Assembly (NCBI RefSeq): GCF_000193495.2
Contig: NZ_AP023410.1
Location: 1,116,001 to 1,180,000, forward strand
From: Acetobacter aceti NBRC 14818
GTDB lineage: Bacteria > Pseudomonadota > Alphaproteobacteria > Acetobacterales > Acetobacteraceae
Direction: 5' to 3'
Length of the DNA stretch: 64,000 nucleotides
Of this stretch, positions 1-8,004 are shown piece after piece. The stretch's first letter is position 1, and each line of letters begins with the position of its first letter. Position numbers and translations under genes: made by a program. The notes below the pieces were generated by a model. The model was not told the origin of the DNA. It saw only the letters and a list, made by a program, of their open reading frames with translations, and did no database searches.

Positions 1-2
1 CG

Positions 3-1346
3 TCCGTCGCAGCCGATGCGCGCGCCCTTTCCGAACGGTGGTCGGATGGCGGTCTCTCGGCGCTGGCGCTCACTATTGAAGATCGACTGGAAGACAATGT
101 CGATGATGACGCCCTGTATCTGCTGGTGGACCCGCAGGGCGAGCGTATAGCGGGCAATCTTCCCGCATGGCCGGAAGCCGTGGCCATGAGCAACGTCTGG
201 TATCAGCTCACCATCAAACGGGCCGGTGTCCGGGGCGTTGCCGAAGTCCAGTCTTTTGATCTTCCCAAGCACTATCGGCTTCTTGTCGGAAGAGATGTTC
301 GCGGAAGGTCGACGCTGCGTCACCTGCTCACCGACACCCTGTTCTGGGCATGGGGCGTCATTACCATCCTGACATTCATCGGCGCCTTTTTCGTCCGAAG
401 CATGTTCAGGCGCATGATTTCCTCGATTGCGCGTACGACCTCCGCCATTGCCCACGGCGATATGGACCGTCGGATCCCTCTTTCCGGGCGTGGTGATGAA
501 ATTGATGAAGTTGCTGAAGCCATCAATGAGATGCTTGATCGCATCAAACGCCTGATGGACGGTGTGAAGCAGGTTTCGAATGCGATCGCCCATGATTTGC
601 GCACGCCCATCACACGTGCACGTGCGCAGCTCGAATATGCCGCCCTGCACGCCAAGGATGAACACGCTTTACGTGCCGCCATTGAAGAAGGCGTCAGCGA
701 CCTCGACAATATTACAGCCGTGTTCGAAGCCCTTCTGAGAATTGCACAGATCGAAGCGGGCTCAAGACGGTCGGCTTTTGCAACTTTCGATCTCATGCCT
801 GTGCTCAGTGATATTGTGGAGCTTTACGAACCGCTGGCCGATGATCAGGGCAGTAGAATCGTTCTGCGTGCGCCGGAACATCTTCAGTTCTACGGCGATC
901 GCTCGATGATTCAGCAGGCGGTTTCAAACCTTATTGATAACGCCATCAAGTTTTCGCCAGATGATGGCACCATAACCGTTGCTGTCGCTACCGGCTTCAA
1001 CCCCGCCCCCGCCGATCGGGCGGGCGGACGGATCGTCACAATCGACGTCAGCGATCAGGGACAGGGCATGACGGACGCAGACATGGAGAGGGCGTCCGAG
1101 CGCTTCTTCCGTGCTGACGCCGCCCGAAATACACCGGGTTCCGGCCTTGGTCTTTCACTTGTACAGGCTATCGTCCAGCTTCACGGCGGTGTGTTGCAAT
1201 TTTATTCCCGCAGTCCCGGTCTTTGCGTGAGAATGTATCTGCCGCTTCCTGAGGATGATGGCAAAAAGCAGGATACAGATATGACGGAGGATTCACGGAC
1301 TTACCATCCGCAAGACAGACCCGATCTGTTAATGTCTCAATCATGA
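3..1346 (+). CDS. Sensor histidine kinase (5' partial)
   Basis: C-terminal part of a membrane-bound two-component sensor kinase. The frame is open to the window edge, so the true start lies upstream. Order: part of a periplasmic sensor region, a membrane segment (WAWGVITILTFIGAFFV, near base 350-400), a HAMP linker, a HisKA dimerisation domain with the phospho-acceptor motif AIAHDLRTPIT (near base 585), and a HATPase domain with the N box NLIDNAIKFS, G1 box DQGQGM and G2 box GSGLGLSLVQAI. All catalytic boxes are intact, so it should be active. Its response regulator is probably just upstream, outside the window. The next gene starts inside its stop codon (ATGA), suggesting one transcript. The ligand is unknown. 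Confidence 0.93.
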   Translation, partial: SVAADARALSERWSDGGLSALALTIEDRLEDNVDDDALYLLVDPQGERIAGNLPAWPEAVAMSNVWYQLTIKRAGVRGVAEVQSFDLPKHYRLLVGRDVRGRSTLRHLLTDTLFWAWGVITILTFIGAFFVRSMFRRMISSIARTTSAIAHGDMDRRIPLSGRGDEIDEVAEAINEMLDRIKRLMDGVKQVSNAIAHDLRTPITRARAQLEYAALHAKDEHALRAAIEEGVSDLDNITAVFEALLRIAQIEAGSRRSAFATFDLMPVLSDIVELYEPLADDQGSRIVLRAPEHLQFYGDRSMIQQAVSNLIDNAIKFSPDDGTITVAVATGFNPAPADRAGGRIVTIDVSDQGQGMTDADMERASERFFRADAARNTPGSGLGLSLVQAIVQLHGGVLQFYSRSPGLCVRMYLPLPEDDGKKQDTDMTEDSRTYHPQDRPDLLMSQS

Positions 1347-1753
1347 TACGGATCATACTTTTAATTGCGGCGCCGATTCTGCTGATCGGCCTATGTGGAG
1401 CAGCCGCGGCGCAGACCGGAGAATCATCCGTTCATACGCTCTTTCCTGACAAGCCCCTGACCGAGAGAGATCTCTCTCGGGGTACGAATGTCGCCTCCAT
1501 CGTTCAGACAGCAGAACGGGGTGACACCTCACCTACTGAAGTGGGGATGGAAGTCACATCCGACAGTCGGGATTACTGCTCCCGACTGATGCGCACGATT
1601 GACACATACAACGCACAGTCCCATTCCGAAACTGATGTCACAGCGCTCAGAAAAGAAGGCCAGCGCCTGTGTAGTCAGGGCTATGTCAGATTGGGCGTCA
1701 CCCGGCTGAGGGAAGCTCTCGCCATTCTCAAAGGCAGGAATATTCGCCAATGA
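1343..1753 (+). CDS. Small exported protein of unknown function
   Basis: I do not recognise the family. The 136-residue product starts with a clear signal peptide (hydrophobic IILLIAAPILLIGL, ending near AAAAQ at residue 24). The mature part is about 112 residues, polar, with two cysteines, which could form one disulphide. ATGA overlaps join it to the sensor kinase upstream and to the SIMPL gene downstream, so the three are probably translated from one message and may share an envelope role. A perfect 20-bp palindrome at 1461-1480 lies inside the coding region. Confidence 0.75.
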   Translation: MIRIILLIAAPILLIGLCGAAAAQTGESSVHTLFPDKPLTERDLSRGTNVASIVQTAERGDTSPTEVGMEVTSDSRDYCSRLMRTIDTYNAQSHSETDVTALRKEGQRLCSQGYVRLGVTRLREALAILKGRNIRQ

Positions 1754-2454
1754 TCCCTTCAAAATCGCTGTATCTTGTAACCTGCGGGATAGCCCTGATG
1801 GGCAGTGTATCGGTCGGGGCAACTTATGCTGCCGAGCCGGCAACACCTGACAACACGACCCGCCTGAATGTAACGGGTTCCGGGTCCGTCGATGCCGCTC
1901 CCGATCTGGTGACAGCAACCCTGCTTGTACAGAATGAAGCGACAAAGGCTGTGGACGCGCAGGCCCGCACCAACGATGCTGCGCATAATGCGGTGACAAA
2001 AGCTGAAAAAATCTCAGGGTTTACGGTTCTCACCGATTCCTATGACGTGTCGGAAAATCGCAAGGACAACAAACCTTCAAGCTGGACCGCCCGACAGACC
2101 ATCCAGATCAAAGCCAAGGATGCCTCTGCCCTCTTGGATCTGGTCGGCAAGCTTCAGGCCAGCGGATTACTGCTCGAAGGCGTGTCATGGTCCCTTTCCC
2201 CGGAACATCAGAAAGACCTGTATCGGCAGGCAGAGAAAAAGGCAGTCGATGATCTGCGCAGCCGTTCCAATGAGATTGCTGGCGATCTTGGTTTGAGAGT
2301 GGCGTCAATCTCTTCCATTTCAGTCGGTGAACCGCTGACAGCCCGTCCGGTCGCCTTTATGGCGCGCGCTGCGATGGCTGCTCCCACCATGCGTTCGGAA
2401 GACCAGACGGTGAGCGCCACCATTCGGGCGACAGTTATATTGAAACCTCAATAA
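1750..2454 (+). CDS. SIMPL domain (DUF541) periplasmic protein
   Basis: A 234-residue exported protein with a signal peptide (cleavage probably after TYAAE, near residue 27) followed by one SIMPL/DUF541 domain. Family-like features are the opening VTGSGSVDAAPDLVTATLLVQ, the middle WTARQTIQIKAKDASALLDLVGKL and the end ATIRATVILKP. SIMPL proteins are periplasmic or outer-membrane-facing and some form large ring assemblies; their function is mostly unknown. The start overlaps the stop of the preceding gene by four bases. It is the last gene of this operon; the next gene is convergent, 139 bp away. The family call is strong, the role open. Confidence 0.88.
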   Translation: MIPSKSLYLVTCGIALMGSVSVGATYAAEPATPDNTTRLNVTGSGSVDAAPDLVTATLLVQNEATKAVDAQARTNDAAHNAVTKAEKISGFTVLTDSYDVSENRKDNKPSSWTARQTIQIKAKDASALLDLVGKLQASGLLLEGVSWSLSPEHQKDLYRQAEKKAVDDLRSRSNEIAGDLGLRVASISSISVGEPLTARPVAFMARAAMAAPTMRSEDQTVSATIRATVILKPQ

Positions 2455-2593
2455 ACACAGAGGGTTTATTTTCCTCCACAGTTAAGGCCTTTCTCGCAAG
2501 CATCCAGAGCCGTCTTTCGTGATTTCATGCAATCTCCAAACCATCCAATCGTTCAGTTGGTCGGATCCGTGATGGAGCGTTACAGTTCACTGT

Positions 2594-3667
2594 TCAGCTA
2601 GGTAAATTCAAGCTCTGGAATGTTGGCGGTGTGGCCATACTGTTCTCCTCCAGCCCAGAAATGACGGTGTCGCGCGTTGCCGAAGCATCGATAACGCTGT
2701 CAGCCTCTCCGCGCGCGACCGACGCCCTTTTCCCCAGCCCAAGAAGAGCCATCTCAGTACCGGCTATGGCTCGAAGCTGCTCCGGACGATATCCTGCTTT
2801 GGTAAATGCCCAGACTACCAGCCAAAACGATTTAAAGACTGTTCTCCTTGGGTGTTGCATACGTGGCGCAATCCGCAAAAGCGCGATTGCATTGCGAATA
2901 CGCGTTTCAAAATCCCCCACCCGCCGACCGTTGGTCAACCAGCCTCCGTAGACATGCTTGAACCTCGAATAGTTGTCGAAGCAACTCGTCAGAAGGCGTA
3001 CTTCCTGACGCGGATCGATTCCGTCCTTGGTGAAACTCACATAGATGGGACCGCTGTAAAGCGGGCGGACATGAACCATAGGTACTTCATCGACGATTGC
3101 CGCACGGAAGGCCGGATCCTCCATGAGCATTGTCCAGATGAGATCAGTTCCCCATCCCGTGAAATGCCGCTCGAACATCGGTAGGAGCGTGCGCAGATAC
3201 GAAGACTTGATGCAGCAGGACATTGATTCGAGAAAATTACTGTATCGCAACCGAAAGCCGGGTACGCGCAAGACAATCTCGTGGGAGACGTAGCTATCAT
3301 GTGTCATGGCCGGCTGCGCCATGGTGAGATCGTGTTCCACCGCAATATCAAATAGTCTGCTTATATCAGCGGACTTCATCCGCAAGTCATCATCCGGAAG
3401 CATGATATAGTCATAACGATCAAGCAGTTCAGGATTTGCTTTAAAATGACGGGCTATACTGTCCCATTTCGTTCCATAGTCAAAGACGGTAGGCAGATCG
3501 CCATCGAAAGAAAGCGAATGGTCTTTTGCATAGACATTCAGCTGAAGATCCCAGTTGCGTGGCGTTGTGTCATCCGCAATCCATTCACGATGCAATGAAT
3601 CCTCTCCGACACGCGCGAGAACCAGAAAACGTCTTTTTCCAGACTGAAACCCTTCTTCGTTTTTCAT
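2594..3667 (-). CDS. DUF707-like protein, possible GT-A-type glycosyltransferase
   Basis: A 357-residue cytoplasmic protein with no signal peptide or membrane segment. It resembles the DUF707 family: an N-terminal FLVLARVGEDSLHREW segment, DYIMLPDDDLRM near residues 103-114, and later HFTGWGTDLIWTMLM and VDEVPMVHVRP. The acidic DDD triplet followed by a conserved WGxD segment is what one expects of a GT-A-fold transferase, but that function is inference. It is the last gene of a minus-strand nucleotide-sugar operon, 183 bp after the RmlC-like epimerase, which supports a glycan role. Converges with the SIMPL gene. Confidence 0.75.
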   Translation of the reverse strand: MKNEEGFQSGKRRFLVLARVGEDSLHREWIADDTTPRNWDLQLNVYAKDHSLSFDGDLPTVFDYGTKWDSIARHFKANPELLDRYDYIMLPDDDLRMKSADISRLFDIAVEHDLTMAQPAMTHDSYVSHEIVLRVPGFRLRYSNFLESMSCCIKSSYLRTLLPMFERHFTGWGTDLIWTMLMEDPAFRAAIVDEVPMVHVRPLYSGPIYVSFTKDGIDPRQEVRLLTSCFDNYSRFKHVYGGWLTNGRRVGDFETRIRNAIALLRIAPRMQHPRRTVFKSFWLVVWAFTKAGYRPEQLRAIAGTEMALLGLGKRASVARGEADSVIDASATRDTVISGLEENSMATPPTFQSLNLPS

Positions 3668-3850
3668 CAGAAACTCCAGGCATCAGGAACAGAAGACATT
3701 CCGAGGCTTCATCTCCTGAAACTAACCTATATTTAAACCGATATGGCTTACGAGAAATTATAGCAGAAACAGGAAGTATTCAGGTTATTCACATCACCGT
3801 GTTCCCGTCAGATTCCTCACAGAGCATGAGACGCCTTTGCAGGAAATACA

Positions 3851-4405
3851 TTAGAAAATTGGAGGCTGCCCCTGCTGCAAAAACGGCCATGATGCGTCTT
3901 TAATTGATAAATCAATGACTTCTAGAGGCCATGAGATCCCAAGCAGTGGATCGTTGTAGCACAACCCTCCTTCCGCGCTGGGCGTATAAGCTGCGCTCAC
4001 AGGATAAAAAACCTCTGTATTATCAGTAAGTGTTTGAAATCCGTGAGCGAATCCGGGTGGAACGTACAGCATATGATGATTTTCTGCACTCAGGACAAAA
4101 GACTCGTGTTTCAGATAGGTCACGGAATCTCCACGAAGATCCACGATTACGTCGGCAACCCTGCCTCTGGTGCATCGTATGAGCTTGGCCTCGGCGTGAA
4201 CGCCACGTTGAAAATGAAGTCCCCGAACCGTCCCTTTATTCCGTGAAAATGACATATTATGTTGTACAAAATCGGAAATCAGACCATGTTGCGTGAATTC
4301 CTCCCGGCACATCATCCGGGAGAAAAAGCCACGATTATCCTCTATCAGTTGTGGCTCGATAATCATGGCATCCTTCAGTGTGGTTTCATGAAAGATCACA
4401 GGCAC
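3851..4405 (-). CDS. rfbC: dTDP-4-dehydrorhamnose 3,5-epimerase-like protein
   Basis: A 184-residue cupin of the RmlC/RfbC family. Visible family marks are DNRGFFSR, the catalytic-histidine motif VRGLHFQ, VADVIVDLR, the YVPPGFAHGF strand, and FYPVSAAYTPSAEGG followed by YNDP. Family members epimerise C3 and/or C5 of 4-keto-6-deoxy nucleotide sugars. The neighbouring cytidylyltransferase suggests a CDP-linked rather than dTDP-linked substrate. The longest start is a GTG at 4405 overlapping the previous gene by 20 bases, but a GGAGG lies directly against it and is spaced six bases from the in-frame GTG at 4399, which may be the true start. Confidence 0.88.
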   Translation of the reverse strand: MPVIFHETTLKDAMIIEPQLIEDNRGFFSRMMCREEFTQHGLISDFVQHNMSFSRNKGTVRGLHFQRGVHAEAKLIRCTRGRVADVIVDLRGDSVTYLKHESFVLSAENHHMLYVPPGFAHGFQTLTDNTEVFYPVSAAYTPSAEGGLCYNDPLLGISWPLEVIDLSIKDASWPFLQQGQPPIF

Positions 4406-5744
4406 CCTCCATGATCATCTCGCGTGGTGCAAACTCCCTCTCCTGCTCGGTATAAAGACAATCGATGGTTCTTCCTTCCGGCAGATCAATATCTGCAAAG
4501 GTCAAAGGGCGATCACGAGGAACGTGTCTACGAACCGTAGAACCTATGGCAAGACCGAGAGGAATAAGATTTTCCGCTCTTATGGTTTCGATATTTTCAA
4601 TCATTCCATAGGCTTCGAAACCACCGAGTTCGGCGATTGTCTCACCCGGGACCAGGTCTTTCTTGGCCAGAGCGATAACGCCGACAACAGGGCCAGCTTG
4701 CGGCGCAAGCGTCGCGTCGCCGAACAGAACGGCGCGCGCCACAGACCCAGGAACTTCAAAATGACACAGATGAAACGGGGTGTAGAAGCAATAATAGGGC
4801 CCCGGTCCCATCTTGTAATAATTCAGAAAATGACGCTGCTTTACGTCATCCATCGTCCCAAGCACAAAAACACCCGGCCCTGGTCGTGCCCCGATCACAT
4901 AATCGACCACTCCAGGTCCCCCCGCCGCAAGATGTGCGTCCAGAAGTGGAGAAAAAGCTTTCGCAACATCTTCAAGCGGCACCAATGGCGTATCAGGATT
5001 GCCGCCAGAGAAATCGGGACCAAGCATGCCGCGCTGGGCTACTTTCATACCTGTGCCATTGGCAATCACTGTCTGCTCAAAGGAGATCTTGGTTCCATCA
5101 GCAAAAGATGCCGCCATGGCAGGCTGCAGACCCCATTTTTCCGCAAAGGATATCTGCGTGTCCGGCGTGCGATAAGGATCGTAGAGTCCCTTGATGCTGC
5201 CGCACAAAACCGGACGCACGCCGATCCCCTTCATGAAGCGAACCAGATTCATCATGACGCCCGGCTGATCACCATCGCCCGCGGTATAGACGACGTTGGC
5301 GAGGTCAGCTTTCTTTTTCAGAATAGGGCCAACCGTTCCATCAAGCTCCGCGTTTACCTGAATCAGATGTTTGCCACCTTCGATCGCTGCCAGCGCTGCT
5401 CTGGCAGCGTATTCCATGGAACCAGTCGCCTCGATGATCGCATCGATTCCACTGGCCTGAGCCAGAAGCACCGGATCGCTGGTCACTACCCGCTGCCCAG
5501 ACGCAAGGGCACGTTCAAGCGACTGAGCGTCCGGACACCACACTGGCTCAAGTCCCAACTCTTCAAACAGGGCTTCACCATGGGCGCGTGTACGGTTGCA
5601 AACAGCCACTACGCGCATCCCGGGTGTGGCTGTTTCAATGGTGCGCGCGATGGCCTTCGCCTGCGTCCCTGCACCAATCAGGGCTACTGTCACTGGCCGC
5701 CCTTCGGCTTCGCGACGCTTTAATGCCGTATCGACAATAATCAT
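4386..5744 (-). CDS. NAD(P)-dependent oxidoreductase with C-terminal SAF domain
   Basis: A 452-residue protein of the predicted homoserine dehydrogenase-like family (COG4091 type). The N-terminal Rossmann fold shows VALIGAGTQAKAIART near residues 19-34 and IDAIIEATGSMEYAARAAL. The middle holds YTAGDGDQPGVMMNLVRFMKG, and the C-terminal part resembles an SAF domain. These proteins recur in surface-polysaccharide clusters beside cytidylyltransferases, but their exact reaction is not settled. ATG start with GGAG upstream. It lies between rfbF and the RmlC-like gene, overlapping the latter, so it probably acts on the same sugar nucleotide rather than in threonine synthesis. Confidence 0.82.
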   Translation of the reverse strand: MIIVDTALKRREAEGRPVTVALIGAGTQAKAIARTIETATPGMRVVAVCNRTRAHGEALFEELGLEPVWCPDAQSLERALASGQRVVTSDPVLLAQASGIDAIIEATGSMEYAARAALAAIEGGKHLIQVNAELDGTVGPILKKKADLANVVYTAGDGDQPGVMMNLVRFMKGIGVRPVLCGSIKGLYDPYRTPDTQISFAEKWGLQPAMAASFADGTKISFEQTVIANGTGMKVAQRGMLGPDFSGGNPDTPLVPLEDVAKAFSPLLDAHLAAGGPGVVDYVIGARPGPGVFVLGTMDDVKQRHFLNYYKMGPGPYYCFYTPFHLCHFEVPGSVARAVLFGDATLAPQAGPVVGVIALAKKDLVPGETIAELGGFEAYGMIENIETIRAENLIPLGLAIGSTVRRHVPRDRPLTFADIDLPEGRTIDCLYTEQEREFAPREMIMEGACDLS

Positions 5745-5806
5745 GTTCCGGCTCCAGATTTATTACTATGAAGTTCTAGGACAGAGTGGTTTTCGTCGGG
5801 ACATTC

Positions 5807-6586
5807 TCAGTCGGACCAGACTTTCCACGGGGCAGCCCCCGTTGCCCATGTGGCCTCCAGAACCTGCTTGTCACGCAGGGTGTCCATATTTTGCCAGTAC
5901 CGATCATGCACAAAGCTCGACAGCTTCCCTCGCTCGATCAGCCTGCTCATCGGTTCTGCTTCCCATGTCGTCAGATCGTCATCGATTAGGTCGAGAACCT
6001 GCGGTTCGCATACGAAGAAACCGCCATTGATCAATCCACCATCACCGGCGCGCTTCTCACCGAAGCCGCTTACCGACATCGCATTATCAGTAAGCTCCAG
6101 CGCGCCAAAGCGACCGGGCTGCACTACGGCTGTCAGTGTACACCAAGCGGCACGCGACCGATGAAATGCCAAAAGATCAGCAATATTCACGTCACTTACA
6201 CCATCACCGTAAGTGAGACAGAACGTACTGTCCTCAAGATAACGACGTGCACGGAGAATGCGTCCACCTGTCAGGGATTCCAGTCCTGTATCCAGTATTG
6301 TGACGCGCCAGTTGTCGGTCTGGGCTTCCAGCCAGCGCACATCCCCCGTGCCGAGGTCTATGGTGAAATCGCTGCGCGAAGAGCGATAGCGCATGAAATA
6401 ATCACGTATGAAATCTATGCGATAACCACCAAGAATGACAAAATCAGAGAACCCATAATGGGAATATATCTTCATGATATGCCAGAGTATTGGTCGTCCG
6501 CCGATTTCAGCCATAGGCTTGGGGCGGATCATTGTCTCTTCACTGAGCCTTGTACCGAAACCACCAGCAAGAATTGCGACCTTCAT
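5807..6586 (-). CDS. rfbF: Glucose-1-phosphate cytidylyltransferase
   Basis: Makes CDP-glucose from CTP and glucose-1-phosphate, the first step to CDP-linked deoxy sugars. The 259-residue length is normal. Diagnostic features are the nucleotide-binding start MKVAILAGGFGTRLSEE, the MAEIGGRPILWHIMKIYSHYG segment, LTYGDGVSDVN, GFGEKRAGDGGLINGGFFV and the end YWQNMDTLRDK. These match RfbF rather than the dTDP enzyme RmlA. It follows the SDR gene by 98 bp and precedes the SAF oxidoreductase by 62 bp. Classical partners rfbG (CDP-glucose 4,6-dehydratase) and rfbH are not recognisable in the window. Confidence 0.93.
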   Translation of the reverse strand: MKVAILAGGFGTRLSEETMIRPKPMAEIGGRPILWHIMKIYSHYGFSDFVILGGYRIDFIRDYFMRYRSSRSDFTIDLGTGDVRWLEAQTDNWRVTILDTGLESLTGGRILRARRYLEDSTFCLTYGDGVSDVNIADLLAFHRSRAAWCTLTAVVQPGRFGALELTDNAMSVSGFGEKRAGDGGLINGGFFVCEPQVLDLIDDDLTTWEAEPMSRLIERGKLSSFVHDRYWQNMDTLRDKQVLEATWATGAAPWKVWSD

Positions 6587-6684
6587 CTATTTTTTTCCTT
6601 TTGCCGCAAAACATTTTTAAAGCGATTACCTTGAAGACAGAGCTGTTTTCAGCTGGTGACTATCAAGGATGGGGATATTCAAAT

Positions 6685-7752
6685 TCAGTAATTACATTGG
6701 GATTGCTCCTCGCATCGCCAGACAAGAGAACGATTGAGTCGTCCGGCAGCCATATGGCTCTCCAGAACTTTCAGTCGTATCAGGCTTGAATCGCGAAATT
6801 CCTTGTCCTCAAAGCCCATTCCGACCAGACCGGATTTAAGATGAGAAATCGAATCCTCAAGAGTCATCTTGGGCTGGTGATTGGGCGCCAGTGACTTGTA
6901 CAAACCGAAATCGACCTGATACGATCGGCTATCAACTGCTGAATTTTTGTTTATATTTAGCGCGGTGCCCGGCAAGGCCTGGGCGACAGCCTCAGCAATC
7001 TGACGGACCTGATAATTCCGCTCATCGCTGCCTACGTTTACGACCAGATAACGTCCGCCATTATCTGGCGAACGACTCACCGCCCAGTCCACCGCCCGGG
7101 CCATATCAAGTGTGTCAATCAGCGGTCTCCAGGGCGTTCCGTCCGAAAGAATGCTTATTTTTCCAGTAACCATCGCAGAAGCGACAAAATCGTTCAGCAC
7201 AAGATCCAGTCGAAGGCGATCCGACATACCGCAGGCTGTGGCGAAACGCAGACAAGTGACTGTCATGGCGCTATCAATCTGCTCCAGTGCTTTTTCCGCA
7301 CCGATCTTGGATTTTGCGTAAGTAGTAACCGGGTTGAGCGGATCCCTCTCCCTGCGGGGACCACCCTCGGCAACTCCATAAATACTGCAACTGGATGCAA
7401 AGACGAAGTGTTTTACACCGGCCGCAGATGCAGCCCGCGCCAAGGCTACCGTTGCATTTTGATTGATGTCGAGCGTGACATCCTGAAACCTGTCCCCCAT
7501 GGGATCGTTCGAAATTGCGGCAAGCTGAACGACAGCATCGTAACCTGCAAGAAATCCATCTGAAAAATCCCTGACATCTCCAAAAAACTGGGTATCAAGG
7601 GCTCTCTCGGGCAGACGCGCAACTCCTGTGAGGCAATGAGCAAAGTAAGCATTGTCAAAACCATGTAATACATTCTGTGGCCATGTCCGCCTTAACTGCG
7701 CCGAGACGGCAGGCCCCACGTAACCCATATTTCCGACGATCAGAACTCGCAT
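6685..7752 (-). CDS. NAD-dependent epimerase/dehydratase (extended SDR)
   Basis: A 355-residue extended short-chain dehydrogenase. The cofactor motif is MRVLIVGNMGYVGPAV (GxxGxxG type). VVQLAAISNDPMGD follows, then the catalytic serine region FASSCSIYG and the YxxxK motif TYAKSKIGAEKAL. It could be a 4-epimerase, a 4,6-dehydratase or a 4-reductase; the sequence alone does not decide. Since the operon has a cytidylyltransferase but no obvious RfbG, this enzyme is the natural candidate for the missing step on CDP-glucose (inference). It is the first gene of the operon; the promoter should lie in the AT-rich 250 bp up to the IS element at 8005. Confidence 0.85.
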   Translation of the reverse strand: MRVLIVGNMGYVGPAVSAQLRRTWPQNVLHGFDNAYFAHCLTGVARLPERALDTQFFGDVRDFSDGFLAGYDAVVQLAAISNDPMGDRFQDVTLDINQNATVALARAASAAGVKHFVFASSCSIYGVAEGGPRRERDPLNPVTTYAKSKIGAEKALEQIDSAMTVTCLRFATACGMSDRLRLDLVLNDFVASAMVTGKISILSDGTPWRPLIDTLDMARAVDWAVSRSPDNGGRYLVVNVGSDERNYQVRQIAEAVAQALPGTALNINKNSAVDSRSYQVDFGLYKSLAPNHQPKMTLEDSISHLKSGLVGMGFEDKEFRDSSLIRLKVLESHMAAGRLNRSLVWRCEEQSQCNY

Positions 7753-8004
7753 GTTCGCCTTCTCTCACTTGTATCAAAAGAGCCGAATTTCAATCAGTTA
7801 CGTCAGCAACCCTGTGGCTTTGTAGCGACATTATTGACCTCTCAAAAAATATACTTGCGGTGACATGTGACAATTTACAAAAAAGATTTCTACAAACATG
7901 GCTTTCTGAAATAAATACCTATATTTTCTCTACACACTGAAGGTAAATATAAATACTCACTTAAAAATAAAAGTAATAAAACAGAGTAGACTTCATTTGT
8001 TTTA

